Assembly: GCA_942486035.1 (NCBI GenBank)
Contig: CALNXK010000036.1
Location: 2,565,001 to 2,629,000, forward strand
Source of the DNA: Porites lobata
Lineage: Eukaryota; Cnidaria; Anthozoa; Scleractinia; Poritidae
Direction: 5' to 3'
DNA length: 64,000 nt
This document shows, piece after piece, positions 24,005 through 34,220 of the stretch. The first letter of the stretch is position 1; the number at the start of each line of letters is the position of its first letter. The position numbers and the translations under genes are program-made. Under the pieces are notes generated by a model that ran no database searches, was not told the DNA's origin, and saw only the letters and a list, made by a program, of their open reading frames with translations.

Positions 24005-24534
24005 TACGGAAGCTTTAAAGAGACATCTTAGTTTGACTTGAAAATCAGTGTTTGTTTTGTTGAAAATCGTAGTTTATTTCCAGACATGTGAATTTGTTTT
24101 CGAAAACCGGAGTTTGTTTTTGTAAATTGGAGTTTGTTTTCAACAATCGGAGTTTGAAACTGATCGGAGTTTGTTTTCGAAAATCGGAGTTTTGTTTTGG
24201 AAAATCGGAGTATGAAAATCGGAATTTGTTTTCAAAAATGGGAGTTTGTTTTCACAAATCGGAGTTTGAAATTCGGATTCTGTTTTTGAAAATCGAAGTT
24301 TGCTTTCGAAAGAAAACTCCGATTTTTAAACTCCAATTATTGAAAACAAACTTCGATTTTCAAACTCCGATTTTTGAAAACAAACTCCGATTTTCAAACT
24401 CCAGTGTTCGAAAACAAACTCCGATTTTCAAACTCCAGTGTTCGAAAACAAACTCAGATTTTCAAGTTCCGATTTTCAAGAAAAAAAACACCGATTTTCA
24501 AGTGAAACTCATGTATGCCTTTAAAGCTTCCGTA
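24005..24534. mobile_element. Fold-back element with inverted internal array
   Basis: The ends are 16-bp perfect inverted repeats (TACGGAAGCTTTAAAG at 24005 and its complement at 24519-24534), and similarity extends about 45 bp inwards. Inside, a roughly 20-bp unit (GGAGTTTGTTTTCGAAAATC) is repeated about ten times to about 24305, then the same unit runs in reverse orientation to about 24500. The long open frame through it is a repeat artefact. Confidence 0.8.
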
Positions 24535-25255
24535 GAATAAAACAAGATGTAGTTTGAATTATCTACTCATTGATGAATTAAATCGGATTGTACGGTAAAA
24601 TAAACATTTTTTTTATCCTCACCTGCTCAGTTCTCCAACTACTTTCGCATCACTGTAGTGCACAATCGTACACGTGGGGAGCCATACACAGGGCAGCCAT
24701 GTTAAAGACTACTACGCATGGTTTTAAAGGAAAGATCGCTAGCCAAACAAACCGATGAAAGGTTTGGACTTTGGGGCTGGGTGGGTGGGGTTCGTCTGAC
24801 CAGGTGACTGGTTGTTTCTTATCAGACTCTAGCCAATATTTCAGAGAATGTAATGTAATATAATAAATTAGCAACTGAGTTTGCCATCTGTTGGCGTAGC
24901 TTTTTTAAAAGTTGATAGCTTCTAAAGAAGCCGTTATTTTTTCCCCTTTAAGAATCAACTTAGTTTCAGACAATTATTTATTCCTTGTTAAGTTCTGCTA
25001 TAACTATATAATATTTTACACGGGTTGCATATTTAAAACAGCTTTCAAAACATGAAAATTTCATCAAGCGTTGTTTCCACACAAACCACTAGAAATCTCT
25101 ATGCTGAACCATGTTTTGTCCCTACGTAAGCCTTGAACTATCTACGTACTTTAAAATTATAGTTTGCAACGGTAGCTATTAATATGAAGTCGCATAGCAG
25201 TACTAAAGTAGCTCTTATTTGCTGCAAAGTCCTTTGTTTTGAAGCTAAAACCAAC
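24535..25255. other. Unassigned non-coding sequence
   Basis: No gene, RNA or repeat family recognised. Confidence 0.35.
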
Positions 25256-25346
25256 CGTACGTATTTGCTACCGTAGCAAATACTCACTTATGTAGCAAAT
25301 ACCTACCCGTAAGTATTTGCTACCGTAGCAAATACTCACTTATGTA
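25256..25346. repeat. Second GTATTTGCTAC/GTAGCAAATAC locus
   Basis: Two tandem copies of a roughly 54-bp unit, each holding a perfect inverted pair (GTATTTGCTAC, C, GTAGCAAATAC) followed by a lone GTAGCAAATACCTACC. The motif is the same as at 13396-13590, about 12 kb away. Confidence 0.85.
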
Positions 25347-25458
25347 GCAAATACCTACCAGTAAGTATTTGTATCCTTGAAACCAAAGAGAATTCGAACC
25401 TTAAAATATGTATTTAGTATTTAGGACACCATTCTAACACTTGATCGAAAACGATTTC

Positions 25459-25588
25459 TTATAACATAAGAAAGCGAATATTAACGTTAAAAGCCGACGT
25501 TTCGGTTTCATTTTGCCTTGAGAATGGTGTCATGATGATACCGAAACGTTGGCTTTTAGCTTTAATATTCGCTTGCTTACATTCTAAG
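25459..25588. mobile_element. Hairpin MITE, 130 bp
   Basis: Arms at about 25459-25506 and 25540-25588 are inverted copies, with AAAAGCC.ACGTTTCGGT and AGCGAATATT blocks, around a 33-bp loop. It has no coding content. Confidence 0.7.
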
Positions 25589-25789
25589 ACTACATGCCAA
25601 AAATCAGCCAAATCGACGAGGTACCGTATCAGGCCGAAGTTTGAATATTAGAGAAAATCGCTCTTAAAGCTACTGTTTTTTCAAGTTTACTCTTGTATCA
25701 CTTTCAGTGTGACAGCAAAATTGGCTCGCATTTCACGCAAAGGTTTCATGTACATGATACTGCCCTTGATGATTGCGCTGCGTTCTAAC

Positions 25790-26346
25790 TTAACAGTTTT
25801 CATACTCGTTGGTTTCTGCCTTACAATTTACATAAATTGGATATTCTTGTTTTGCTAATCCCCTTTGATTCTCGCCAGAGGGAAATGTAGCTGTAGCTTG
25901 TCTGCGTGCCTCGCAATTTCGTCCGCCACTTTTTGTGTTGTATTCAAACGACGGTGAAGATGTTATGATTTTGTCAGGATTTGAGTAAACTGGGGGTTGC
26001 CTTGTTCTTCCGTCTGCTTCTCTGTCGTATTGACTAACACTATGTGTCTGGATCTGTAAATTTTCGCGTACCATTCTCCGTTGTTCCATTCCATCTGTTT
26101 CTAACACAACATCAGTATAATCTCTGCAGACCATTTCTGTTGTTGCGGACGAATTCTGGGTTCTTTCGTCGTTAGAATCGACAGTGGAACGATTTTGGGA
26201 GGTTTTTGATGTTCGCTTCTTTTTACTCTGACAAAGAATTGTAGCTAAAAGGATCACGAAGCCTCCTCCTGCGGCTGCACCGTACAGGAAATACTTCCAA
26301 AAACTTGTGAAGAAGTCTTCCATCTTTGTTCCTTGTTTCTCTTCAC
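25790..26346 (-). CDS. Terminal exon of a single-pass membrane receptor
   Basis: On the minus strand a splice acceptor (ttacatgtgtag, AG at 26347-26348) opens an exon in frame with EEKQGTK, then MEDFFTSFWKYFLYG. A transmembrane helix follows (about YFLYGAAAGGGFVILLATIL), then a basic stop-transfer KKKR and a tail of about 140 residues to the stop at 25790. The tail holds Tyr motifs: DYTDVVL (ITIM-like), VYSNP, IYVNC (Y-x-N, Grb2-SH2-like) and EYENC. This layout fits the last exon of a type I receptor, with extracellular exons upstream (higher coordinates) outside what I can identify. Translation could instead start at the internal ATG (26323). The receptor family is not recognised. Confidence 0.6.
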
Positions 26347-26435
26347 CTACACATGTAAAAATAACATTATACTACAGTAGTTGTTAACCGACGGCCACCT
26401 AATTGATTGAAAAATGTATCCCCATCGTGATACAA

Positions 26436-26607
26436 CAGGGGCGGATCTAGGGGGAGGGTGCAGGGGGTGCCCCCCCCTGACATGACCTGCGGTTTTCGAA
26501 TACAACTGGTATTCTTCAAAAAAAAAAAACTATGTGGTTTATTGGTGTTGAAGTCGAGCAAGAGACGAGTGCAACCTCTCCTAAAAAAAATCCTGGATCC
26601 GCCCCTG
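26436..26607. mobile_element. hAT-type MITE, 172 bp, 5-bp TSD
   Basis: Terminal inverted repeats read CAGGGGCGGATCTAG and (complement of) CAGGGGCGGATCCAG. TACAA is duplicated directly outside both ends (26431-26435 and 26608-26612). A 5-bp duplication with CAGGG-type ends fits the hAT5 group. It has no coding capacity. Confidence 0.8.
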
Positions 26608-26612
26608 TACAA

Positions 26613-26965
26613 TTCAGTAATTGTACCCGCTTGAAAAACACAAAGAGTGATCCAAGCACGGTGCAAGGCAGCGTGAAAGACAGCGGGAAAAACATTACCA
26701 TTTTTCACTCTTTTGAGTGAACACAACGACACAAACCTGAAGCGTTGAGCTAAAAAGTAAAGAATTGTCAACGTTATCTAAGAAGAGACACAACAGGTGG
26801 TAAGGAGAAAAGCTGCAGATACAATAAGAGTATTTTGTGACGCGATCATTCAGCAGTTTTGTGTTCTTATAAAGCTTTGTAGGTATCAAAATTGTTTTCA
26901 TGGATGCTACTAGAACGGGGAACAAGAAAATGAAAAATGGGAACAAAACCTTGAAACAGACTTGA
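26613..26965. other. Unassigned non-coding sequence
   Basis: It lies between the hAT MITE and the ATG-less open frame. No supported feature is visible. Confidence 0.35.
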
Positions 26966-27241
26966 ACCCAAGCCCTATCAGTAATCAATTCTGTCCCTGT
27001 TGTTCCTGCGGATGGGGCTGTTGTAGCGGCCGTTGACCCTCCAGTTGTCGCGCCTCCGGCTCCAGCCGACGCTGCCGGTGACAACAACGCACAGAACGCT
27101 AACGACAACGTGGTTCCTGCGCCCCAACCTGCGGCTCAGGAGGTTGGTGTTTTCTCTTGTCCTTGTATTCGTTTCCTGGGCGCGTTTTTCGGGCTAGGCG
27201 TTGTTGGTCTTTTAGCTTGGTTCTCGCTTCGTTTGTGCTAA
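26966..27241 (+). CDS. Possible coding exon without ATG: Ala/Pro-rich segment and C-terminal membrane helix
   Basis: An open frame of 91 codons runs to a TAA at 27239-27241 with no ATG. It encodes an Ala/Pro/Val/Asn-rich stretch (VVAPPAPADAAGDNNAQ), then CPCIRFLG and a hydrophobic helix (AFFGLGVVGLLAWF) ending in RLC. The local GC content is far above its flanks, which favours real coding sequence. A weak acceptor (ccctatcag, AG at 26980-26981) could open it as a last exon of a tail-anchored protein. The family is not recognised; a chance frame remains possible. Confidence 0.35.
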   Translation, partial: TQALSVINSVPVVPADGAVVAAVDPPVVAPPAPADAAGDNNAQNANDNVVPAPQPAAQEVGVFSCPCIRFLGAFFGLGVVGLLAWFSLRLC

Positions 27242-27254
27242 TAGTTTAGTTTTC

Positions 27255-28335
27255 GCATCTGTGTACAAGTTTACAGTTTTCGCGTCTGGATTACTATTTT
27301 ATTTTCGCGTTTGTGTTACAACTTTAGTTTTGGTGTCTGTGTGCAAATTTAGTTTTCGCGTCTGTGTTACCAATTTAGTTTTCTCATCTTTGTTTCAACT
27401 TAGTTTCCGTCCGTGTGACAACTTAAGGTTTCCCTCTGTGTGGCAAGTCTGTGTGACATATTTAATTTTCGCGTCTGTGTGACAAATTTTGTTTTCCGTC
27501 TGTGTGACAAGTCTGTGTGACATATTTAATTTTCGCGTCTGTGTGACAAATTTAGTTTTCCGTCTGTGTGACAAGTCTGTGTGACAAATTTAGTTTTCGC
27601 GTCTGTGCGACAAGTCTGTGTGACATATTTAATTTTCGCGTCTGTGTGACAAATTTAGTTTTCTGTCTGTGTGACAAGTCTGTGTGACAACTTTAGTTTT
27701 CCGTCTGTGTGACAAGTCTGTGTGACAAGTTTAGTTTGCGCGTCTGTGTGACATATTTAATTTTCGCGTCTGTGTGACAAATTTAGTTTTCCGTCTGTGT
27801 GACAAGTCTGTGTGACAGATTTAGTTTTCGCGTCTGTGTGACAAGTCTGTGTGACATATTTAATTTTCGCGTCTGTGTGACAACTTTAGTTTTCCGTCTG
27901 TGTGACAAGTCTGTGTGACAAGTTTAGTTTGCGCGTCTGTGTGACAAGTTTAGTTTTCCGTCTGTGTTACAAGTTTGGGTTTCGTGTCTGTGTGACAGCC
28001 TTAGTTTTCGCGTCTGTGTGACAACTTTAGTTTTCCGTCTGGGTGACAAGTTTAGTTCTCGCGTCTGTGTGACAAATTTAGTTCCCGCGTCTGTGTCAAC
28101 TTTGGTTTCCCGTCCGTGCGACAAGTCTGTGTGACAAGTTTAGTTTTTCCCGTCTGTGTTACAATTCTGTTACAAATTTAGTTTTCCCGTCAGTGTGACA
28201 AGTTTAGTTTTCGCCTCTGTGTACAAAATTTTGTTCTCTCCTCTGTGTTACAAACTTAGTTTTCTCGTCTGTGTGTCAGATTTAGTTTTCTTGTCTGTGT
28301 GACGAATTTAGTTTTCTCGTCTGTGTGACAAATGT
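27255..28335. repeat. Minisatellite, TCTGTGTGACAAATTTAGTTTTC-like units
   Basis: About 1.1 kb of units of roughly 28 bp built from CGTCTGTGTGACAA and TTTAGTTTTC. They are arranged in higher-order units of about 60 bp where GTCTGTGTGACA is doubled. Diverged units continue sporadically to about 28.5 kb. Open frames on either strand are repeat artefacts. Confidence 0.9.
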
Positions 28336-29820
28336 GATGCATCCAGCTGTGTGCCGATGTCCTATCAGGGTCTGTGTGACCAATTTACTTTTCATTTTCG
28401 CGTGATTTATGATCGGTACTCTCTCTTAAGATTTGATTTATGTGACGAGTGACGTGACGTGACGAGTCAATGTGACAAGTCTGTGTGACAAATGTTATGA
28501 ACACGTCCTTGAGCCGGTTTTGTCCTGTCGTGGTCTGTGCGACCAATTTACTTTCCATTCTGGCGTGTTTATGACTCATATTCTTCTTGGCACTCCGTAT
28601 GGAGATTTGATTTGTGTCTGCATGTGTGACGATTCTTTGTACTGTGTGATCTGTTATCGATTTTTACTCTGTGATCTGCGGCTATGTAATGTTATGAATG
28701 CATCATTGGTCATCACGTTAGAGTGCCTTGTGCTTGGTCGAGTTGTTAGCAAATGGTCCGTGTCACTTGTTCCTCGGGTTATCCTTCCTTAAGTCAACCG
28801 CTGGTAGGCCTTCGATGGGGTTTTCTTATACCCTTAATTGCTCTGTCCCTGGACGGGGTATTTCGGGGCTGCTTCGCGGTTGACTTTTCCCTTTCCTACC
28901 ATTTCGTTGGTTAGTGTTGCCCTTTAGTTTTTTCATTTGTAAGCCTCGCCCTGTTACAATGCTCGTTACGATTTCCTCCCAGTTCAGATATCGCTTTATA
29001 CTATCCGATGGAGCAATCGAGAAGGGGAAAGGTCTCGCGTTGTAGTCCCTCTCAGTCCGCCTTCCATAGCGATCACGGTGAATTTACGATCTTTACGCCA
29101 GTTTTCCCGTGAGGTTATTTTACTTGTCTCTCCGTTTTTTAGTATCGTGCTAGGACTGTCAAGAGTTGTCAATAATAAACCTTTTCTTTTGAGTTTTGGG
29201 GAGAGTTACGTGTTTCTGGTTTATTGTGGTAGTTTGCCCCAGCTTTCGGGAGGAGCAGCCGTAGGGCTCGCTTCTTCCCATATCTTATCCTTGCCTGGGG
29301 CGTTTGGTAGTGAGGGCTCCCAGTGGGAATTTATTACTATTGTGTTATTTTTTTTTTCTTTTTCCCGATCCCTCGGTTCGTTCGCTGTTCCTCCTTTTAT
29401 TAACACCCTTGTTTTAATTTAATCTTTATTGCGCCACTTTTTAAACGAGAAGGAAACCCGGTCGAGTTAACTCTTGCAAAGACTTCTGGGACTATTATTA
29501 GGGACAGGAAAAAAAATTGGTCAGCAGGCTTAAACTGACCGGCGCTTCTCCAGTAACGATACCAGAAACAATTCAGCCAGACACATTTTGGCCCCAGTTA
29601 CCCTCTTGCTTCTAAAGTGACGAATTCTTTGTCGCTGTTGAAGTGAACGTCTAGGAATGTCACAAAACATTAGCGTCGGCTATTTAAACGAAGTCTAACT
29701 TATACCGCGGTTTAGGAAATCTCTGGATCTCCAGATTTTTTCTTAGTGGGTCATTTTAAGAAGACAAATGCTTTTATAGTCTCGGCGATATGTTTTCATG
29801 AAACTATTCACAATAAATGG
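28336..29820. other. Unassigned stretch, pyrimidine-rich
   Basis: Decayed minisatellite units run to about 28.5 kb, then a pyrimidine-rich region to about 29.4 kb. The frame at 29078-29422 has no homologous feel and no domain. I see no supported gene. Confidence 0.35.
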
Positions 29821-31153
29821 CGTTTGCATAAAAGCGTTCGCAAACTGAAAATGGCTTAGGACGGGGTTTTATTAAACACTGGCTAAACTTCAATTAAATA
29901 ACTGGCCCTGAATGTCATATCCTTCAGGAAACCATTTAGGTTTATTTTCCCTTTAGTCCGGATGATTCTGAGATGAAGTGGCAGCAACATCAGGAGTTTC
30001 GGGAAAACAAAAGTGTTTCTACCCGATCTGACGTTAAGTGTATAATAATCAGATCCCTGATGCACTCGATATTTCATTGTAAGTTAATATAGCGATGATT
30101 CTTATGCAAATAACACTGATTTGTAGAAAAAGGTTTTTCACTAAGCTTAATTTTAAAAGCAAGAGTTTTTGGAACTTGGAAATGGCCTACCGTGTACATG
30201 TTGTTTTCAGCTTAAAATCTTTGTCATATTTTTGAAAAACTCTGTAATGGCGTATTTGGTTGAGTCAGACTTGCGGAGACCATATATGCTTAAACATAAA
30301 TTCTGTTTTTATCCAGTTTTTTCATTATTCTTTTGTACATAATTTTCTGTGTAGTATTACTGAACCATGGATGGACAGAAAACTCCTCGTCATTTAACTT
30401 ATTGTAGTTACAAGAGTTATTTTGAGTCCATAAGGTATAATTTCTGTTAGAATGTGTCATAGGCTTAGTAATTTGCTTTGAGATTTCTTTAGCAAAGGCC
30501 AAACCGTGTTATGCTGGAAAATAAGGTTATGGACAAAAAAGTGGATCACTTTTACCCGTTTTTTCGCACTCGCGAGGTTCTGTGTTTACAAAACCGCTCC
30601 CGTATGCGTGGATAATTCCTTTCACAATGTTGAATTATTCGGTGATTGACGTTAATCGTCCAACAATGAAGAAAAAAAAATGAACATCATCTATTAAAAT
30701 TTGTTAGCTTGTTTTAAAAGATTGGCCAGAAGCTTAAAGCCAGTCAAGTTAAATGCTTTTTGGTTATAAACTTGGCCAGTTAACAGAAAATAACAAAGCT
30801 CTACTTTTCTTGTCAGGTAAGAAAAACAATTACAACTTTTAACGCTTCCATTTAAGCCATTACGCTGTTGTTTGCGATGTGGTAAACTTGCTAATTGCCA
30901 TGTTTAAAAATTCTGCAACGATCTAACTTTCGCGCATTTACATTACATGCAAGTTTTCACGCATGATTTGATCCGTCAATCAAATCGTACTTTTTAATGG
31001 TTTCCTTTCTGATTTTAAAGAGATCACTCGGTATGTATATATTAAAACAGAGATTCTTTTCAATCTCGGTGAATAGTGGCTTTAGAAATACTTATCTCGG
31101 CGCTTCCCGGCTTGGTAAATATTTAGCGATTATTCACCTTGATTTCAAAGAAT
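29821..31153. other. Non-coding stretch with a MITE end
   Basis: At 30171-30193 a lone copy of the right end GGAACTTGGAAATGGCCTA of the MITE seen at 31824-32003 is visible. No left partner is found. The rest shows nothing I can name. Confidence 0.4.
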
Positions 31154-31507
31154 AATAGACCTTTTTACCGATACGGCGCCCATATTGAATTACTTAGATT
31201 TAAGGAGTATTATGAGATGTCCAGGGGGCATGAGCACCACCTAATATACTCGCTCAGTATTTACGCGCGCTCTTCGGGCCAATTTTGCTTTAAGTTTTCC
31301 TAGAAGAAGATTGCAATGGGAAAAAAGATCGTTGTGCCGTGTTTGGATGTAGTAATGACCGCCTTTTCCCCGAGAAATATACAGTGAAGTCCTCTTTTGG
31401 CCCAAAAAGCGCGCGTAAATACGTAGCGAGTGCCCTCTGGGCATCCCATAATATTCCTTAAATCTAATAAATTCAATATGGCCGCCGTATCGGTAAGAAG
31501 GTCTATT
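31154..31507. mobile_element. MITE with terminal inverted repeats over 100 bp
   Basis: The left arm (31154-31281) and right arm (31402-31507) are inverted copies. Both start AATAGACCTT.TTACCGATAC and share GCGCGCGTAAATAC near their inner ends. The arms are roughly 85-90 percent alike by eye. It has no internal gene. Confidence 0.8.
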
Positions 31508-31823
31508 GTTAAGCGTTGCTTACCTTGCAACTTGTTTTTCTCACACTCCACACGTATTAGAATTTTTTGTTCTGAGATCTGAAGATTGTTACTTGAATTC
31601 TTGCCTCTGATACATCGCCAGGCCCCATTCGCGTTAAAACCAGGAGCACACAACCCCAAATTACGTAGTTCAATGACGGAGACTTTTGTACAGTTGACAT
31701 CTAAATGTAAATATAATTGTAGAATTCATTGATTTGTTTAACTAAATTATGACCAATCATTAGGAAGCGTTTAAGTCACATGTACACCTGTATAAACTCC
31801 AATACAAGTCAACTGGGTTGATG

Positions 31824-32003
31824 AATAGGTCATTTCCGAGTTGCATAAAACCTCTGTTTCATAGCGGGGCTAAGTGCAAAGCCATTGGTATGAACATGAT
31901 TTTCTACTCACATGTAAATAAAATTCATTTTCGCAAGCAAAGTTTTAAACTTGGCCTTGTTTTGAAGGTGGAAGTCTTTAGAACTCGGAAATAGCCCACT
32001 ATT
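31824..32003. mobile_element. MITE, AATAGG(C/T)CATTTCCGAGTT family, copy 1
   Basis: A 180-bp element whose left end AATAGGTCATTTCCGAGTT is mirrored by the right end AACTCGGAAATAGCCCACTATT. The same family with nearly the same length and internal text (cggggctaagtgcaaa) is at 56589-56765. Confidence 0.75.
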
Positions 32004-33260
32004 GAACAGAAGAGTTTAGTTTTAAAACAACCTCCTGCACAGCCAGTCTACTGGCAAACTCAGAAGACCGTGAGCATCTGAAAAATTTCAGGAACGTTTA
32101 TTGTATACTGGCCAATTAAAACAAAGTTCAGGATGCGCAATCAAACCTCAAAACCACAAACTAATTATCGTTAATGTTTGCGGTTTGGTTATCTCGCACT
32201 TTATTGGCTAATTTCTCGCAACACAATAACATTCCGTAAATATTTCTGATGTTCACGGTTTTGCGAGTTTCACGAGTTTCATAGTAATAGTATCCAGATA
32301 TTTTTTTCTTTCGCAAGACCCATAGGTAAACAGAAAAGTTCAGGTCGGGGCTAGGGTCAGTTGATTACTTTCTTCCAGATACGTGAAATTGGATAAGTTC
32401 AATTTACAATTGCACTTTTTCCTAGGCGAGTTTTAATTTGTAGTGTCAAAGGCAACATCAGGCTTTTTTATTTAGTTTATACTAGTTAATTTGAATATGT
32501 ATACAGTCAGTGAAATGTCCCCTGGGAAGAGCTGGGGAGGAAGACATTTTCTATTTGCATCATTTACTAAACGTGAAGTTTAGATGGTTCTATATTCCCA
32601 GGTAAACTTTTTTGGTGTTATTTTGAGACCGAGACGAGGTTGTCGTCAGAAAAAAAAACGCAATAAAGGCAAAAACGGGTCCATATATGTGTTATTTGAT
32701 CGACCAGTCTTGAGGTCAACTGACTGGATAATGGCCTAGATCTTTTGTTATCCATAAAAAAGAACGCCCAAAAAGAAGAACGAGGCCACTATTTAGTTAA
32801 CACATGATTCGCTTCATCTCTTCCGTTCGAGGAACCAGCCATGTTCTAAAACAGTTTTACGAGACCATACATCAACACAGTGCGTTTGACTTTCTGTTAA
32901 AGTATTGGCTTTCCTTCCTAAAGAAGACTAACATCCGCAATTCGCACCCCGGGTAAGACGACGAGCATTCCCTTCCTTTTTATGTGCGATTCCCTCCTAG
33001 CCACTGGATTCTGCATTACGTTTATTAACTGGTATAATTTGTTAGTGTATTATTGTTCCCATTCTCTTAAATATAGTTATTACCTTAAAATTACAGTTGT
33101 CCACGTTTTATTGATACGAACCAAGAGCCACAACGTACAAACGGAACAATACCAAAATGCGTTAAGCTGGCGGTAACAACTTGGGGAACCTTTTTTTAGC
33201 TAGGAGGTGGCCAGCCCTTGTTTCCGTCTTTCCTTTTCCGACCACCAACGCACTCATCAT
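32004..33260. other. Non-coding stretch
   Basis: No supported gene or repeat family. AT-rich with scattered short open frames. Confidence 0.4.
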
Positions 33261-33509
33261 GGGTGCTTACCATTTGACAGAAAATTTCGGAAATTCCGGA
33301 CGGATGATAAATGGTAAGGTCACTTTTCGGAAATTCCAGCCAAAAATTGACGAGTATGTTTACCAATTTATCGGTTCCAGACGCATTCGCCCCCTTTTTG
33401 GATTTAAACCGTAACGGATGTGGCAATTCTGCGGTAAACTGGTAAATCGCTTACCACTATGCTTTCGACACCCCAACCAGATTTTTTCTGTCAAAATGGT
33501 AAGCAATCC
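33261..33509. mobile_element. MITE, 249 bp, GCTTACCATTT ends
   Basis: Ends GGGTGCTTACCATTTGACAG and (complement) GGATTGCTTACCATTTTGACAG are inverted repeats, continuing as GAAAATTTCGG on the left. No gene lies inside; the open frames on both strands are chance. Confidence 0.65.
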
Positions 33510-34009
33510 ATATTTTCTTCCCATTACTTTGGGACTTCATTGTTCGCTAGTATCGCTAGTGGACAATAGAAAGGAAGACTTTCTGTCCGCTGAAAGAGCG
33601 CAAAGAGTGTCATTTTTCATTCAAAATGTTGTAATGTTTTGGCTCAAATTACCCAGCCAGCTAGCGTTGACCACATTTGGAAGACGTTTGCGACATCCCG
33701 TAAAAATGACACCAAAGGCGCGTAATATAGAAACTACGTGAAGGCACGGCAACTGAAAAGCCTGGGTACTACGCTGGCGGAATATTTCACACGTTTTGCA
33801 AAGAAGAATATGATGAAATCCTGCTTTAAAACATTGCAAGAAGAACAAAAATTCAACTCGATGGATGACTGTTGCTATTTGAAGAATATCTGCTGACTAA
33901 AATTAAATCTTTTTAAATGCCCAAGAACAGACAAATGAAGTTTTCGCACGATCTATGATCTGAATTATTATGGAGATCGAGAAGGGTGTTATCCATTGAA
34001 CTGATAACA
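33510..34009. other. Unassigned non-coding sequence
   Basis: No feature recognised before the Tx1-type LINE 3' tail. Confidence 0.35.
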
Positions 34010-34220
34010 TTTTATTATTTATTTATTTGTTTATTTTCTAATTAAAGCATTTCTTACGTTTACATACAAAATATAAATTAAGAAAGAGAAAGACACACAC
34101 ACACACTTATATAGCACAAATAGAAGAATACAAAGCTAAACAAAGCTGTTACAGCAATACCGTTAGTATGTAAATTACAATGACAGCGCTTTAAACTAAT
34201 GATTGAAATTAATCATAACA

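Noticed and set aside
24088..24540. 150-codon open frame
   Set aside because: It runs through the inverted 20-bp array of the fold-back element and encodes only its repeat.
25540..25588. Hammerhead ribozyme (TGATGATACCGAAACG)
   Set aside because: No room for stem II between the boxes; the text belongs to a hairpin MITE arm.
27255..28335. CRISPR or coding repeat
   Set aside because: Units are contiguous without spacers and diverge gradually, as in a minisatellite.
29078..29422. 114-codon hydrophobic open frame
   Set aside because: A pyrimidine-rich strand produces Leu/Ser/Phe-rich frames; no support for a membrane protein.
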